The notes beneath the pieces are model-generated. The model did not search any database. It was not told where the DNA came from and was given only the letters and a program-made list of their open reading frames with translations. From the NCBI GenBank assembly GCA_965247975.1, contig OZ252050.1:1674001-1738000 (forward strand): a stretch of 64,000 bases of DNA. The letters run 5' to 3'. Both the position numbers and the translations under genes were made by a program. Of the stretch, positions 8,815-17,756 are shown piece after piece. Within the stretch, counting starts at the first letter, position 1. Each line of letters begins with the position of its first letter. This DNA is from Taishania sp965247975. Its GTDB lineage: Bacteria; Bacteroidota; Bacteroidia; Flavobacteriales_D; Crocinitomicaceae.

Positions 8815-10056
8815 ATGAAGACGTCGATTTTTAAGAACCTGACCTTTCAAATTTTGATAGCCATGCTACTTGGTGTTATTCTGGGAAGTTATATCCATAA
8901 TAACTATTCAGAGGCTAGTGCAAAAGATTTTAGTGAGAGCATAAAAATGCTTGCAACGATTTTTATCAGACTTGTGCTGATGATAATTGCACCATTAGTG
9001 TTTACAACCTTAGTTGTTGGAATTACCAAATTAGGAGACATCAGAGCAGTAGGTAGAATAGGCGGGAAGGCAATGGCATGGTTTTTTACCGCGTCGTTCG
9101 TCTCACTTTTAATCGGGATGTTTTTTGTGAATTTGTTACAGCCTGGTGTTGGACTCGATCTTGTTGATATCGATGTTGATGCAGTAGATGCCATTACGGA
9201 CAAAAGCAAAAATTTTTCTGCAAATCAATTTATTGAACATATTATTCCTAGAAGTATTATTGAGGCTATGGCTAACAATGAGATTCTACAAATAGTTATA
9301 TTCTCCATATTTTTCGGATTGGCGGCGGCATCAATCGGTAATCACGCAAAACCTGTGATTTCGGCATTAGAAAAAACGTCTCATATTATTCTTAAAATGG
9401 TAACCTATGTCATGAAGTTTGCACCCTTAGGTGTATTTGGCGCAATGGCTGGAGTTTTTGCCATTAGAGATCTCAATGAGCTATTGCTTACCTACGCACA
9501 TTTTTTCGGTTCCTTTTTAATAGGTATTGCAAGTTTATGGGTCGTGCTGCTTTTTGTAGGTTATTTGTTCTTAAGAAAAAACATGAAAACCTTATTAAGG
9601 CATATTATTAGTCCCTTGATAATTGCCTTTGGGACAACAAGTAGTGAAGCTGTTTTTCCTAAATTAACAGAAGAATTAGAACGATTTGGCATTAAAAATC
9701 GAATTGTTTCATTTATGCTACCCCTTGGCTATTCTTTTAATTTAGATGGAAGTATGATGTACATGACTTTCGCTAGCATTTTTATCGCCCAAGCCTATGG
9801 CATTCATTTGGATTTTGAGACCCAATTGACCATGTTATTTGTTTTATTACTCACAAGCAAAGGGGTTGCCGGAGTTCCGAGGGCGAGTTTAGTAGTGGTG
9901 GCAGCTACCTGTGGTATGTTCGACATACCAGTTGAAGGAATTGCCATTATTCTTCCTATAGACCATTTTTGTGATATGTTTAGAAGTGCGACGAATGTGC
10001 TCGGTAATTCCGTTGCAACATCGGTTGTTGGTAAGTGGGAAAAGGGATTAGACTAA
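8815..10056 (+). CDS. Dicarboxylate/amino acid:cation symporter (DAACS family)
   Basis: A 413-residue integral membrane protein of the GltP/DctA/Glt(Ph) family, which imports aspartate, glutamate or C4-dicarboxylates with Na+ or H+. Family hallmarks are in order: the serine-rich hairpin tip AFGTTSSEAVFPKL, the unwound TM7 motif GYSFNLDGSMMYM (usual NxDG with cation ligands), the second hairpin SKGVAGVPRASLVVVA, and TM8 DHFCDMFRSATNVLGNSVAT, whose D and R/N residues contact substrate. Here the residue after the TM8 Arg is Ser rather than the usual Thr. It stands alone between the repeat array and a convergent gene. Substrate specificity cannot be settled from sequence. Confidence 0.93.
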   Translation: MKTSIFKNLTFQILIAMLLGVILGSYIHNNYSEASAKDFSESIKMLATIFIRLVLMIIAPLVFTTLVVGITKLGDIRAVGRIGGKAMAWFFTASFVSLLIGMFFVNLLQPGVGLDLVDIDVDAVDAITDKSKNFSANQFIEHIIPRSIIEAMANNEILQIVIFSIFFGLAAASIGNHAKPVISALEKTSHIILKMVTYVMKFAPLGVFGAMAGVFAIRDLNELLLTYAHFFGSFLIGIASLWVVLLFVGYLFLRKNMKTLLRHIISPLIIAFGTTSSEAVFPKLTEELERFGIKNRIVSFMLPLGYSFNLDGSMMYMTFASIFIAQAYGIHLDFETQLTMLFVLLLTSKGVAGVPRASLVVVAATCGMFDIPVEGIAIILPIDHFCDMFRSATNVLGNSVATSVVGKWEKGLD

Positions 10057-10215
10057 AAAAGGTGAGAAAGCAACTTTCAATTTAACTTCGCTAAAGCTGA
10101 GGAGTGAACTTTGAGTAGACGTCTGTTCAGTTTTCTCTTCAATTCTTATTTGGCTTCAGTTATTGTCTTTTTTTTGCTTCAAAAACTTAACTCGGTCATG
10201 GATAAATGAGAAGAC

Positions 10216-11397
10216 TTAAAATTTGCTAATATGAATCTTCTTATCCTCCCATTTATACGAAACGCCATCTACTTTAGGCGCGTTTTCCTGCGAATTTTCC
10301 TCCAACAAAATCTGACTCAAATACGCATACACTTCTTCGTTCTTTAAGGTCACTTTTGCTCCATTAGTCATTGCCTCGCCAATGTATGAATGCACCAAGC
10401 TTTCGTATGAAGTGATAAATAAATCGTGTGTGGCGAATAGATCACAACCCATCACTTTATTGCCCGTCACCGCGATGACACCAATCACGTTAGAATCATT
10501 TTGGAAGGCTGTTTTGAACTTTTCCATGTACTTCGCAAGTTTTTCTTGGTATTCAGGCGAATTTTCTAGATTAGTGTACGTGCCTGTTGACGATGATGCT
10601 CCGTTCTTTTGTGTTTGTTCACCTACTTTTCGCCAAACTTCTCCTTGATTGTGTTCCGTTGCAACCGTTTTCCGAATGTCCATGTTGGTTACGTTGAAAT
10701 ATCCTGTGAATTTACCTCCGTTTTCTTCTTTCGTTGTCCAACGATTTTGTTCCACACAAAACGCGCTCAAGTTCAAGCTTTCTCCTGGAGCAATGACCAC
10801 ATCTTGTGCAATTACCCTATCTTGCTTACCGCCTTTCACGACTTCGCCTGCCATGATGAAAATGGTGTCCTGAGAATTATTTTTGGCAAATAAGGTGTTT
10901 ACCGTGCCGTTGACGTCGCCTCCACCGAACTGCAGGCTATTCTCACTGTAGTTTAGCTGAATGTTTTGGTATTGACGAGACGACGGGTTGGATTCTTCTC
11001 TTACGACAACGGTATCAGCACCGACGAAGTCAGCAGCAGCTTGTCCCGACATTTCGGGGAAGCTAATATCATCAGCGTTTGGAATATTCGCCAAGTTAGA
11101 AGCGCCCGTTTCGGTTATCACAATTTTGTTTTGCGCAATGGCATCCTTCAACAAGGTAAAATTCCCAATCGCTTTGTGTTCTTCCTTAAATGTGCGATTG
11201 GCAACGATCGGATATAAGCGCAGATTTCCGAATTCATAACTCATGTCGTACTGCTCAAATTGAGCTTGTCCTTCCACAGGCTGATCTGAAAATGCTGCAG
11301 AACGTTTGATTTTTAAATTTTCGAGGTTGTATTGCGCTCGACTTTGAACGTTGATGAGCAAAATGAAGCTGGTTGTTAGAAGAGCGAACTTATTCAT
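10216..11397 (-). CDS. Exported ARPP-1-like domain protein
   Basis: A 393-residue protein with a signal peptide (about residues 1-21, ending in QSRAQ). The central part carries a pattern I associate with the ARPP-1 family: LFAKNNSQDTIFIMAGEVVKGGKQDRV, VIAPGESLNLSAFCVEQNRW. In other proteins this domain accompanies ADP-ribosylglycohydrolase and rhodanese-phosphatase modules; its biochemical role is unknown. The segment PEMSGQAAADFVGADT (coded near 11016-11060) corresponds to a copy of the chromosomal palindromic repeat read in frame, so these residues may be a recent insertion. Family assignment is from memory of the motif. Confidence 0.65.
   Translation of the reverse strand: MNKFALLTTSFILLINVQSRAQYNLENLKIKRSAAFSDQPVEGQAQFEQYDMSYEFGNLRLYPIVANRTFKEEHKAIGNFTLLKDAIAQNKIVITETGASNLANIPNADDISFPEMSGQAAADFVGADTVVVREESNPSSRQYQNIQLNYSENSLQFGGGDVNGTVNTLFAKNNSQDTIFIMAGEVVKGGKQDRVIAQDVVIAPGESLNLSAFCVEQNRWTTKEENGGKFTGYFNVTNMDIRKTVATEHNQGEVWRKVGEQTQKNGASSSTGTYTNLENSPEYQEKLAKYMEKFKTAFQNDSNVIGVIAVTGNKVMGCDLFATHDLFITSYESLVHSYIGEAMTNGAKVTLKNEEVYAYLSQILLEENSQENAPKVDGVSYKWEDKKIHISKF
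11020..11060 (-). repeat. Copy of the palindromic repeat inside a coding sequence
   Basis: On the coding strand this stretch reads CCCGAAATGTCGGGACAAGC, then TGCTGCTGACTTCGTCGG. It aligns in the same order and orientation with the intergenic unit at 8182-8222 (CCCGAATAGTCGGGATAAGC, then tatttctgctgacgtggtcgg), with one 3-base length difference. Both the small palindrome and the GACTTCGTCGG box are kept and the reading frame is intact. Confidence 0.6.
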
Positions 11398-11687
11398 GAT
11401 TCAAGTATTAGAGATTTGTTGACTGTACAGATGGGGATTGGATTGGTTCAAAATAAGGTGGTTAGGAATAAATTCGTTTAGTTTTTACTTCGAGCTATAA
11501 AATAAATTTTTATATTTGGGAAGCGCAACTGGATTATTGCCTGAGGAAAATTACAACTGTTAGATGGAGTTTTTGGTGTTGAAAAAGAAAAGAATTGGTG
11601 GAAATTGTAATTATGGGTGGCAGTTCTAGTAAAAGTGAAAAAGGTGTTTGTTAGTGCAAAAAAACAACTCAATTAATCAAAGTAGAT

Positions 11688-12764
11688 TTGAATAAGGATA
11701 TCATACAAGAGTTAAAAGATGTCATTCTCAAAAGTAGGTATCGAGCTGCTCGTTTGGTAAATCAAGAATTAATCGCGCTATATTTTGGAATTGGTAAAAA
11801 GATTAGTGAGACAGCCACTAAAGAAGCTTGGGGAACCAAAATATTAGACCAAATTTCAGAAGAATTGCAAAGAGAATTGCCAGGTCTTCGTGGATTTTCT
11901 AGTGGTAACTTAAAGAAGATGCGGGTGTTTGCCGATTTTTGGATAAAACATCTTGAAATTAGTTCGGCAATGCCGAACCAATTACTATGTAACCCAACTG
12001 AATTTCGTTCGGTATTGCCGAACCAATTGTCCGAGAATTTTGCCGATTATTTTTTCTCAGTCAGTTTCACCCATCATTACAGCATTGCTTCAAAATGCGA
12101 GCATTTGGAAGAAGCTAGTTTTTACTTGCAGTGCGTTGCTTTAGAATTTTGGAATTACCGCTATTTGGAAAAGCAAATTGCCACAAAACTATTTTATCAA
12201 AAAGGCACGCTCCCCAATAATTTTAGCCAAACATTATCTGAAAATCATTTTGAAAAAGCACTAAAAACCTTCAAAGATGAGTATTTGCTTGATTTTATAA
12301 ATATACCAGATGAAGAAGAAGACAACGAACGCGTTTTTGAGCAACAAATCGTGTTAAACATCAAAAAATTCATTCTTTCTATTGGCTATGACTTTGCTTT
12401 TATGGGAAATCAATTTAGGCTGATTGTAGATGAAGGGGAGTTTTTTATAGACTTACTTTTTTTCAACAGAAAATTACAATGTTTAGTGGCGTTTGAATTA
12501 AAAACTGGAAAATTCAAACCCGAATATCTCGGCAAAATGAATTTCTATCTTTCAGCATTGGACGATTTAGTAAAACAAACTCACGAAAATCCGTCTATAG
12601 GAATTATTTTGTGCAAAGAAAAACACAATAAAACAGTAGAATATAGTTTTAGAGATTTTAATAAAGCCATGGGCGTAGCGACGTATAAAACAAGTAACGA
12701 ATTACCTGAACAGTATAAAGAAATTTTGCCCGACTCCGAAACCTTGAAAAAATTATTAGAATGA
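11688..12764 (+). CDS. PDDEXK nuclease-domain protein of the YhcG/DUF1016 family
   Basis: A 358-residue protein in two parts. The N-terminal DUF1016 region (about 1-150) has ARLVNQELIALYFGIGKKI and GFSSGNLKKMRVFADFW, a winged-helix-like DNA-binding module. The C-terminal part holds a PD-(D/E)XK core: GEFFIDLLFFNRKLQCLVAFELKTGKFKPEYLGKM, with the D and E-x-K catalytic positions present. Related YhcG proteins are often associated with restriction or other defence islands, but no partner methylase is seen here. The frame has no ATG near its beginning; TTG at 11688 is taken as start, so a slightly truncated or unusual 5' end is possible. The gene is flanked by AT-rich non-coding DNA and a repeat copy, which fits acquisition by transfer. 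Confidence 0.85.
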   Translation: MNKDIIQELKDVILKSRYRAARLVNQELIALYFGIGKKISETATKEAWGTKILDQISEELQRELPGLRGFSSGNLKKMRVFADFWIKHLEISSAMPNQLLCNPTEFRSVLPNQLSENFADYFFSVSFTHHYSIASKCEHLEEASFYLQCVALEFWNYRYLEKQIATKLFYQKGTLPNNFSQTLSENHFEKALKTFKDEYLLDFINIPDEEEDNERVFEQQIVLNIKKFILSIGYDFAFMGNQFRLIVDEGEFFIDLLFFNRKLQCLVAFELKTGKFKPEYLGKMNFYLSALDDLVKQTHENPSIGIILCKEKHNKTVEYSFRDFNKAMGVATYKTSNELPEQYKEILPDSETLKKLLE

Positions 12765-12777
12765 TTGATTTTAAAAA

Positions 12778-12825
12778 GGCATTTAACTTCGTTGCTTCTT
12801 ACACAGTTGGAATATCCCGAATTCG
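12778..12825. repeat. Degenerate copy of the palindromic repeat
   Basis: Just after the YhcG-type gene, ggcatttaacttcgttgctt and then aatatcccgaatt match the third unit of the 8.1-8.6 kb array (ggcatttgacttcgtcgctg ... tcaggaaatccc). The remaining gap to 12980 shows no gene. Confidence 0.5.
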
Positions 12826-12980
12826 ACAATGATTTAATCCCATAAAACGCTATATTAACGATACAATTGATTCTACATTGAAATGCCCTGACGGGGAAAG
12901 ACAAAGACGATTTTTAGAAAGATATTAGTTAAAGCTTGACGCTTTTATGCTAAAAAATAGAAGTAAATGCTTCGAGATCC

Positions 12981-13352
12981 TCACATTTTCACCCTCCTCA
13001 TCCTCACCATCCCCACCACCGCCAAAACCACAAACGGCAACACCGACAAACTAATCATATAACTCCCACTCAAAACCCCAATCACCCCCATAAACCCCAA
13101 CAATATCCCTATACAAACAATCCCAAGCACTGTCAAAATCTTACTCGGTTTTTTCTGAAACAAGGTAAATAGAAGCATCAATTGGCCGAGTAGTGGTAAA
13201 ATAATAAATGGATGCACCACAGATGCTGGATCGCTAAAGATTTTAGTGAAAATGAGCCATTCGGTTTCGAATAAAAAAGCGTGGTTGGATGTTCCCCATT
13301 CCATGTATCCGAACAAAGAACTTATGATGAGCAACATATTGAGTGTTTTCAT
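12981..13352 (-). CDS. Small multi-pass membrane protein of unknown function
   Basis: A 123-residue hydrophobic protein with about four membrane segments (N-terminus to residue 20, then near 48-65, 72-95 and 98-116) and a basic C-terminus (RMRRVKM), suggesting a cytoplasmic tail. Motifs EWGTSNHAFLFETEW and DPASVVHPFIILPLLGQL are distinctive, but I cannot name the family. It is monocistronic, with no informative neighbour. Ordinary hydrophobic codon pattern and a sensible ATG support a real gene. Confidence 0.6.
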   Translation of the reverse strand: MKTLNMLLIISSLFGYMEWGTSNHAFLFETEWLIFTKIFSDPASVVHPFIILPLLGQLMLLFTLFQKKPSKILTVLGIVCIGILLGFMGVIGVLSGSYMISLSVLPFVVLAVVGMVRMRRVKM

Positions 13353-13471
13353 GTGATCAAGAAATACTAGTCTAAGGTACGAATTTTAGCAGCAATTTTC
13401 GTCATCCTAAACCAATTTTCCTATATTTATAATGAAGCAATATATTATCAATAAAAAATACTAAAAGATCA

Positions 13472-14254
13472 ATGGGATTATTTTCAAAATTATTTGGCGC
13501 TAAACCAACTCAAAAGACTGAAATAGAAAATTTATTGCCGACAAAAAACTCATCAATGGAGGTGGTAGACTTGAAAAATCATTTTGATTTTATTTGCAAA
13601 GGGACAATTATTCCTTTCTTTAAGGAAAATGGCTTTAAGAGAAAAACGTTACATTTTTCAAAAAAATCTAACGATATCATTCAATGTTTCAATGTACAGA
13701 AAAGCCAATGGAATTCATACAATGATAGTGTACAGTTTACCTTCAACTTTGGGTTTTATAATTCAGAAATTACTTCAATTGTTACAAACAAAGAAGTTCA
13801 AAATGAATTTCCAAAGACCTATGATTGTTTTATTCAAAACCGCCTTGGAACATTTTCTCACAAACGGGACCATTGGTATACAATTGCAAGAAATATTGAC
13901 CCATCTAAAACTGCCGAACAAATAAATACTGATCTTGAAACGTATTTAAAGCCAATTTTTGAAAATTACACTTCCCTTGAAAAGTTAATAAAGTTAATAG
14001 ATCAGGACGAAAAGTATATTAGTGCAACACTTTCTCCTTATTATTTGATTGCATTTTATATGTTAACTGATCAAAAAGAAAAAGGGCAAAAAACAATACT
14101 TGAATATTATCAAGATGCCTTAAAGCCACAAACCCTTACAGATACAATTGTTTTGCCTGACGGAACAAGGAAAGTAAAAGTAACTTCACAAATCAACCAA
14201 AATTACATCGACAATATAAAAAAATTTGCTGACAGATATGAAGTTAAATTATAG
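13472..14254 (+). CDS. DUF4304-type domain protein
   Basis: A 260-residue soluble protein without a signal peptide. After a low-complexity start (GLFSKLFGAKPTQKTE), residues 32-170 resemble DUF4304: FDFICKGTIIPFFKENGFKRKTLHFSKKS, then INVQK-like FNVQKSQWNSYNDSVQFTFNFGFY. Such proteins are frequent in polymorphic-toxin immunity and other accessory contexts, but their activity is not known. The C-terminal 90 residues are helical and include LIAFYMLTDQKEKGQKTILEYYQDAL. It lies in a stretch of unrelated small genes; no toxin is adjacent. Confidence 0.65.
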   Translation: MGLFSKLFGAKPTQKTEIENLLPTKNSSMEVVDLKNHFDFICKGTIIPFFKENGFKRKTLHFSKKSNDIIQCFNVQKSQWNSYNDSVQFTFNFGFYNSEITSIVTNKEVQNEFPKTYDCFIQNRLGTFSHKRDHWYTIARNIDPSKTAEQINTDLETYLKPIFENYTSLEKLIKLIDQDEKYISATLSPYYLIAFYMLTDQKEKGQKTILEYYQDALKPQTLTDTIVLPDGTRKVKVTSQINQNYIDNIKKFADRYEVKL

Positions 14255-14298
14255 ACAAACAATTATGCCAGCACCAAATCCATAACTTGCATCCTCCC

Positions 14299-14883
14299 AT
14301 GAACCACATCCAAAAAATCCGAAACGAAATCCTACACTTCTTCGATCCTTCCCGCTTAGCCGAAGGAAGTCAAGAAATTTACTTTTCTCCCAACGAAAAA
14401 TACCGCTTGGAAACGTCCAACTATTGGCAAAGCAAAGAAGATGTGAATTGGGATGTAACGAAAGTCGAAATTTTCGACAACCATACCAACGAGAAGCTGT
14501 TTGAATTTTTCGGAAACGATGGTCGTTTTTTTCATGATTGGATTACTAAAAATGGGATTGATTATCTGATTTGTGCGGAAGACTTGTTCGGTGGTCAAAC
14601 GGTTATTGATTTGACGAACCGCCAAATGGAAAGCTTTTCGCCTGATGAAGAAGGATTTATTTGGACCAATTTTCAGCTATCGCCTGATGGAAATAAATTA
14701 GCAACGATTGGTTGTTATTGGGCTTGTCCGTATGTGATTAAGGTCTATGATTTCAAAACGCCGATGGAATTGCCACTTCTAGAACTCATGGAGCTAGATT
14801 TGGTCGATAATTCGGAGGAAATTTTGGGGTGGATAGATAATGAACACTTAAAAACGGATAAACGAGATCATCTAAGTTGTTAA
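14299..14883 (+). CDS. Hypothetical protein, beta-propeller-like repeats
   Basis: A protein of 194 residues from the ATG at 14299; the in-frame TTG at 14287 is less likely. It has no signal peptide. The pattern of short beta motifs with terminal D or N, such as EIYFSPNEKYRLETSNY and FQLSPDGNKLATIGCYWACPYVIKVYDF, resembles WD40/TolB-type propeller blades, which would make this a two-to-three-blade fragment. The frame ends at a stop followed by AT-rich DNA with coding-like remnants, so a 3' truncation is possible. Function unknown. Confidence 0.5.
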   Translation: MNHIQKIRNEILHFFDPSRLAEGSQEIYFSPNEKYRLETSNYWQSKEDVNWDVTKVEIFDNHTNEKLFEFFGNDGRFFHDWITKNGIDYLICAEDLFGGQTVIDLTNRQMESFSPDEEGFIWTNFQLSPDGNKLATIGCYWACPYVIKVYDFKTPMELPLLELMELDLVDNSEEILGWIDNEHLKTDKRDHLSC

Positions 14884-15207
14884 GGATTAGTTGCAGTCGG
14901 TTATGTTTTTGAATTTTTATTGATTTGCGAGATTGCCAATTGCACGAGTTGTAAGTAAAAGCTTATTAGTGTTTTAACACAGGCGAACGAAATGACGTTT
15001 GGAAACTATTCAAAAAAATGTTGACTATGAAGGGTTTTTTGGTTAGTCGGAAAAGAAATAATTAATACCTTTATTCCCTGATAAGTTAGAAAAAGCAAAT
15101 GAAATGTTGCGGAATGTTGGACTTCCTAAACAATGGATAACTGAGAAGCGCTAAATCGTAAAACCTTGTCAAAAAAACAGAACCCATAATTAAAAATAAA
15201 TATTAAA
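14884..15207. other. Gene-poor interval with a possible ORF remnant
   Basis: The 324-bp interval has no convincing gene. A short frame at 15062-15154 reads LIPLFPDKLEKANEMLRNVG followed by LPKQWITEKR and a stop. It looks like the C-terminus of a protein, but it has an in-frame stop directly upstream. It may be a decayed gene end. Confidence 0.3.
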
Positions 15208-15804
15208 ATGAAAAAGCTTTTATTAATTTTATTCTTTTCACAAATCACAATTTCTTTATTTGGACAGGATGAATTGCCTCAAGATTATATCTTGTTTGAA
15301 AACAAAGACACCATATTTTGCGTAATTACCACAGTAAATCGTAGTGCTGGAAATGTTTATGTTATTAAGTATATAGACGAAAACAAACAAACTCAAACCA
15401 TTCCGAGAAAAGAAATTTCTAAAGTAAAATCTTTTAGGGTTGGGGGATATGTAAATGACTATCTTCCACTTAAGGCATCGAAACCAAATAAATACAAGAG
15501 ACATCTCGAATTGAAAGTTGATGGAAAAATCAAAATTTATGATCATATCCGTTTAATTGCAGATACCGATCCTGTGACTGGAGAACGAACTTTCTATTCT
15601 GTTGTCGGTGCTGGTGAAAAAATTTACAATATCAAATTAGATAATGGTGGCTATTATGAAATCAATAAGAAAAATCTTACCAATTACATTATTCCTTATT
15701 TGAATACATGTGAAGAATTCAAGAGTTATAATAAAGAAAAAATCACAGTTGATAGTATCGAGAAAATAGTTGCAAATTTCAATGAATCTTGCGCAGAAGA
15801 ATGA
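15208..15804 (+). CDS. Exported protein of unknown function
   Basis: A 198-residue protein with a clear Sec signal peptide (MKKLLLILFFSQITISLFGQ, cleavage near residue 20). The mature part starts DELPQDYILFENKDTIFC and is beta-rich, with IPRKEISKVKSFRVGGYV, a pattern seen in small Bacteroidota exported proteins that carry an 'I-x-K-x-E-I' strand-turn motif. It ends in an acidic, Cys-containing tail (NESCAEE). There is no lipobox or T9SS sorting domain, so it is probably periplasmic. Family unknown. Confidence 0.6.
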   Translation: MKKLLLILFFSQITISLFGQDELPQDYILFENKDTIFCVITTVNRSAGNVYVIKYIDENKQTQTIPRKEISKVKSFRVGGYVNDYLPLKASKPNKYKRHLELKVDGKIKIYDHIRLIADTDPVTGERTFYSVVGAGEKIYNIKLDNGGYYEINKKNLTNYIIPYLNTCEEFKSYNKEKITVDSIEKIVANFNESCAEE

Positions 15805-15872
15805 ATTAAAAGTTCTAAAAATGTTCGAGTAGTTCTTTACATAAAACTAGATCGAAGAAATTTTATATAGAT

Positions 15873-17756
15873 TTAAAAAGTCAGACTGTATTTTTCATCC
15901 AAAAACACAATTTTCTCCTCCAACACCAATTTCCGTATCACAGCCTGAAAAAGATCTGAATTTCCCGTTCTTTTTTTGAGTTCAAAGGGCGAAAGTGACG
16001 CGTTTTGAAGGGCTTCCAAAATGATTTTTTCGATTGCTGATTCAGATGAATTTGCCAAATTTTCTTGACAAACATCGCATTTGCCACAAGGCGTTGTTTC
16101 GATGTCGAAATAATTGATCAGCATTTGCGCACGGCATTTTTTGTCTTTCAAATAGCCAAGACTTGCATCGAGCTTCAGTTTTGCCAATTCTTTTCGGTGG
16201 TGGTAAATGTCAGCACGGATTTCCAAATAATCGTCAGGCATGCGCTCACGCAAAAAGGTGATGGTCGGCAAATCCGAACGCCAAGAAACATCAACGATTC
16301 CGTATTTTTCCATCGCTTTGAGTTGGTTGTCGATTTGGGTGTGGGTTAAGTTCAAGCGTTTGGAAAACTCCGCAAAATTGATTTCGTAGAAATTGTCAAA
16401 AATCCCAGGGTAACTGCGCAAAAGGAGCGTGGTGATGGGAAGCAAAGTTTCATGCTGAATCTGAAAATTGTAGAGCGCCGTATTTCCAACTGCAAATTTC
16501 ACTTTGGTCGGATGATAAAAACTCTCGTTGAAAACTAAATCGCCGTTCAATTCCAAGAATTTCAGCGCCCGAAAGGTTTCTGTAATCGGTAAATTAAAAG
16601 AACCACACAATTTATTGATTTCCAAAGGATAGGTTTCGTTTTTTCCACTTCCGATGGCAATTTTCAAGTGATTGCAAATGGCGCGGTAACTCAATTTAAT
16701 AAAATCAATAGGAGGGAAGCTCTTCTCAAAATTCAGTTCCAAGCGCGCAATGTCTTCTTCCTGCCAATAATTGATCGCCAACGATTCTTCGCCGTCGCGT
16801 CCTGCTCTTCCTGATTCTTGAAAATAAGCCTCCAAAGATGCTGGAAACTCGTAATGCAGCACGTAGCGCACATCGGGCTTGTCAATTCCCATCCCAAACG
16901 CGTTGGTGGCAATCATGATTTTTGCTTTTCCCGACAACCATTCGTTGAGCATCCACTGACGGTCTTCCTTGTTCATGCCTCCGTGATACACGCCTATGCT
17001 CAGCTTGCTAGAGTGCAAGGCGCGGGCCACAAATTTGACCGATTTTCGGGTCTGACAATAAACAATTCCTGTTTGATGCGCATGATTGGAGCAGTATTTA
17101 ATGATTTCATTGAGTTTGTTCCCAACGAGGTAACTTTCGTAGGTTAAATTCTTGCGTTCGAAAGGTGCGCGGTGAATTTTGACATTTTTCAACGCCAATT
17201 TTTCAATGATGTCTTCCTGCGTTTTTTGAGTTGCAGTCGCTGTCAGCGCAATAATCGGCACTTCGGGATGAAACTCTCGGAGCTTTTTGATGTTCGTAAA
17301 CGAAGGACGAAAATCATGTCCCCATTCGGAAATACAATGTGCTTCATCGACCACGATGAGACCGACATTCATCAATTTAAAGCGTTCAATGAACAAATCA
17401 CTTTGCAAGCGTTCGGGCGATGTGTAGAGAAAATCCAGTCCGCCGAATCGTGCGTTGTCTAGGGTAATATCAATTTCTCGGTAAGACATGCCACTTGTGA
17501 TTGCTTTCGCACGTAAACCTCTGGAATTGAGATTCGTGACTTGATCTTGCATCAAAGCGATCAAAGGCGAAATGACAATCGTAATTCCTTCACGGGCATA
17601 GCCAGGAACTTGAAAACAAATGGATTTTCCGCCTCCTGTGGGCAAAAGCGCAAGCACGTCATGACCATAAATCACATCGTCAACAATGGCGTCCTGTCCG
17701 AGACGAAAGGAATTAAATCCCCAGAATTGTTCTAGTATTTGGATCGGTTTGCTCAT
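15873..17756 (-). CDS. recQ: RecQ-family ATP-dependent DNA helicase
   Basis: A 627-residue 3'-5' helicase. Motif 0 is FGFNSFRLGQ, Walker A TGGGKS (40-45), Walker B with DEAH in VVDEAHCISEWGHDFRP, then ALTATAT and GRAGRDG. The RecQ zinc module is visible as CRAQMLINYFDIETTPCGKCDVC, followed by a winged-helix region. The C-terminal HRDC domain is absent or reduced, as in many Bacteroidota RecQ paralogues. Its ATG overlaps the stop codon of tilS (ATGA, 17753-17756), so it is translationally coupled to pabB-tilS. Bacteroidota often carry two RecQ-like genes, so this may be the paralogue rather than the main RecQ. Confidence 0.93.
   Translation of the reverse strand: MSKPIQILEQFWGFNSFRLGQDAIVDDVIYGHDVLALLPTGGGKSICFQVPGYAREGITIVISPLIALMQDQVTNLNSRGLRAKAITSGMSYREIDITLDNARFGGLDFLYTSPERLQSDLFIERFKLMNVGLIVVDEAHCISEWGHDFRPSFTNIKKLREFHPEVPIIALTATATQKTQEDIIEKLALKNVKIHRAPFERKNLTYESYLVGNKLNEIIKYCSNHAHQTGIVYCQTRKSVKFVARALHSSKLSIGVYHGGMNKEDRQWMLNEWLSGKAKIMIATNAFGMGIDKPDVRYVLHYEFPASLEAYFQESGRAGRDGEESLAINYWQEEDIARLELNFEKSFPPIDFIKLSYRAICNHLKIAIGSGKNETYPLEINKLCGSFNLPITETFRALKFLELNGDLVFNESFYHPTKVKFAVGNTALYNFQIQHETLLPITTLLLRSYPGIFDNFYEINFAEFSKRLNLTHTQIDNQLKAMEKYGIVDVSWRSDLPTITFLRERMPDDYLEIRADIYHHRKELAKLKLDASLGYLKDKKCRAQMLINYFDIETTPCGKCDVCQENLANSSESAIEKIILEALQNASLSPFELKKRTGNSDLFQAVIRKLVLEEKIVFLDEKYSLTF

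Noticed and set aside
11478..11672. 64-codon minus-strand open frame upstream of the YhcG-type gene
   Set aside because: Composition is low-complexity (many Asn, Phe, Thr) and it has no motif or context support.
12581..12904. 107-codon minus-strand frame overlapping the YhcG-type gene end
   Set aside because: It is mainly antisense to a confident gene and shows no domain.
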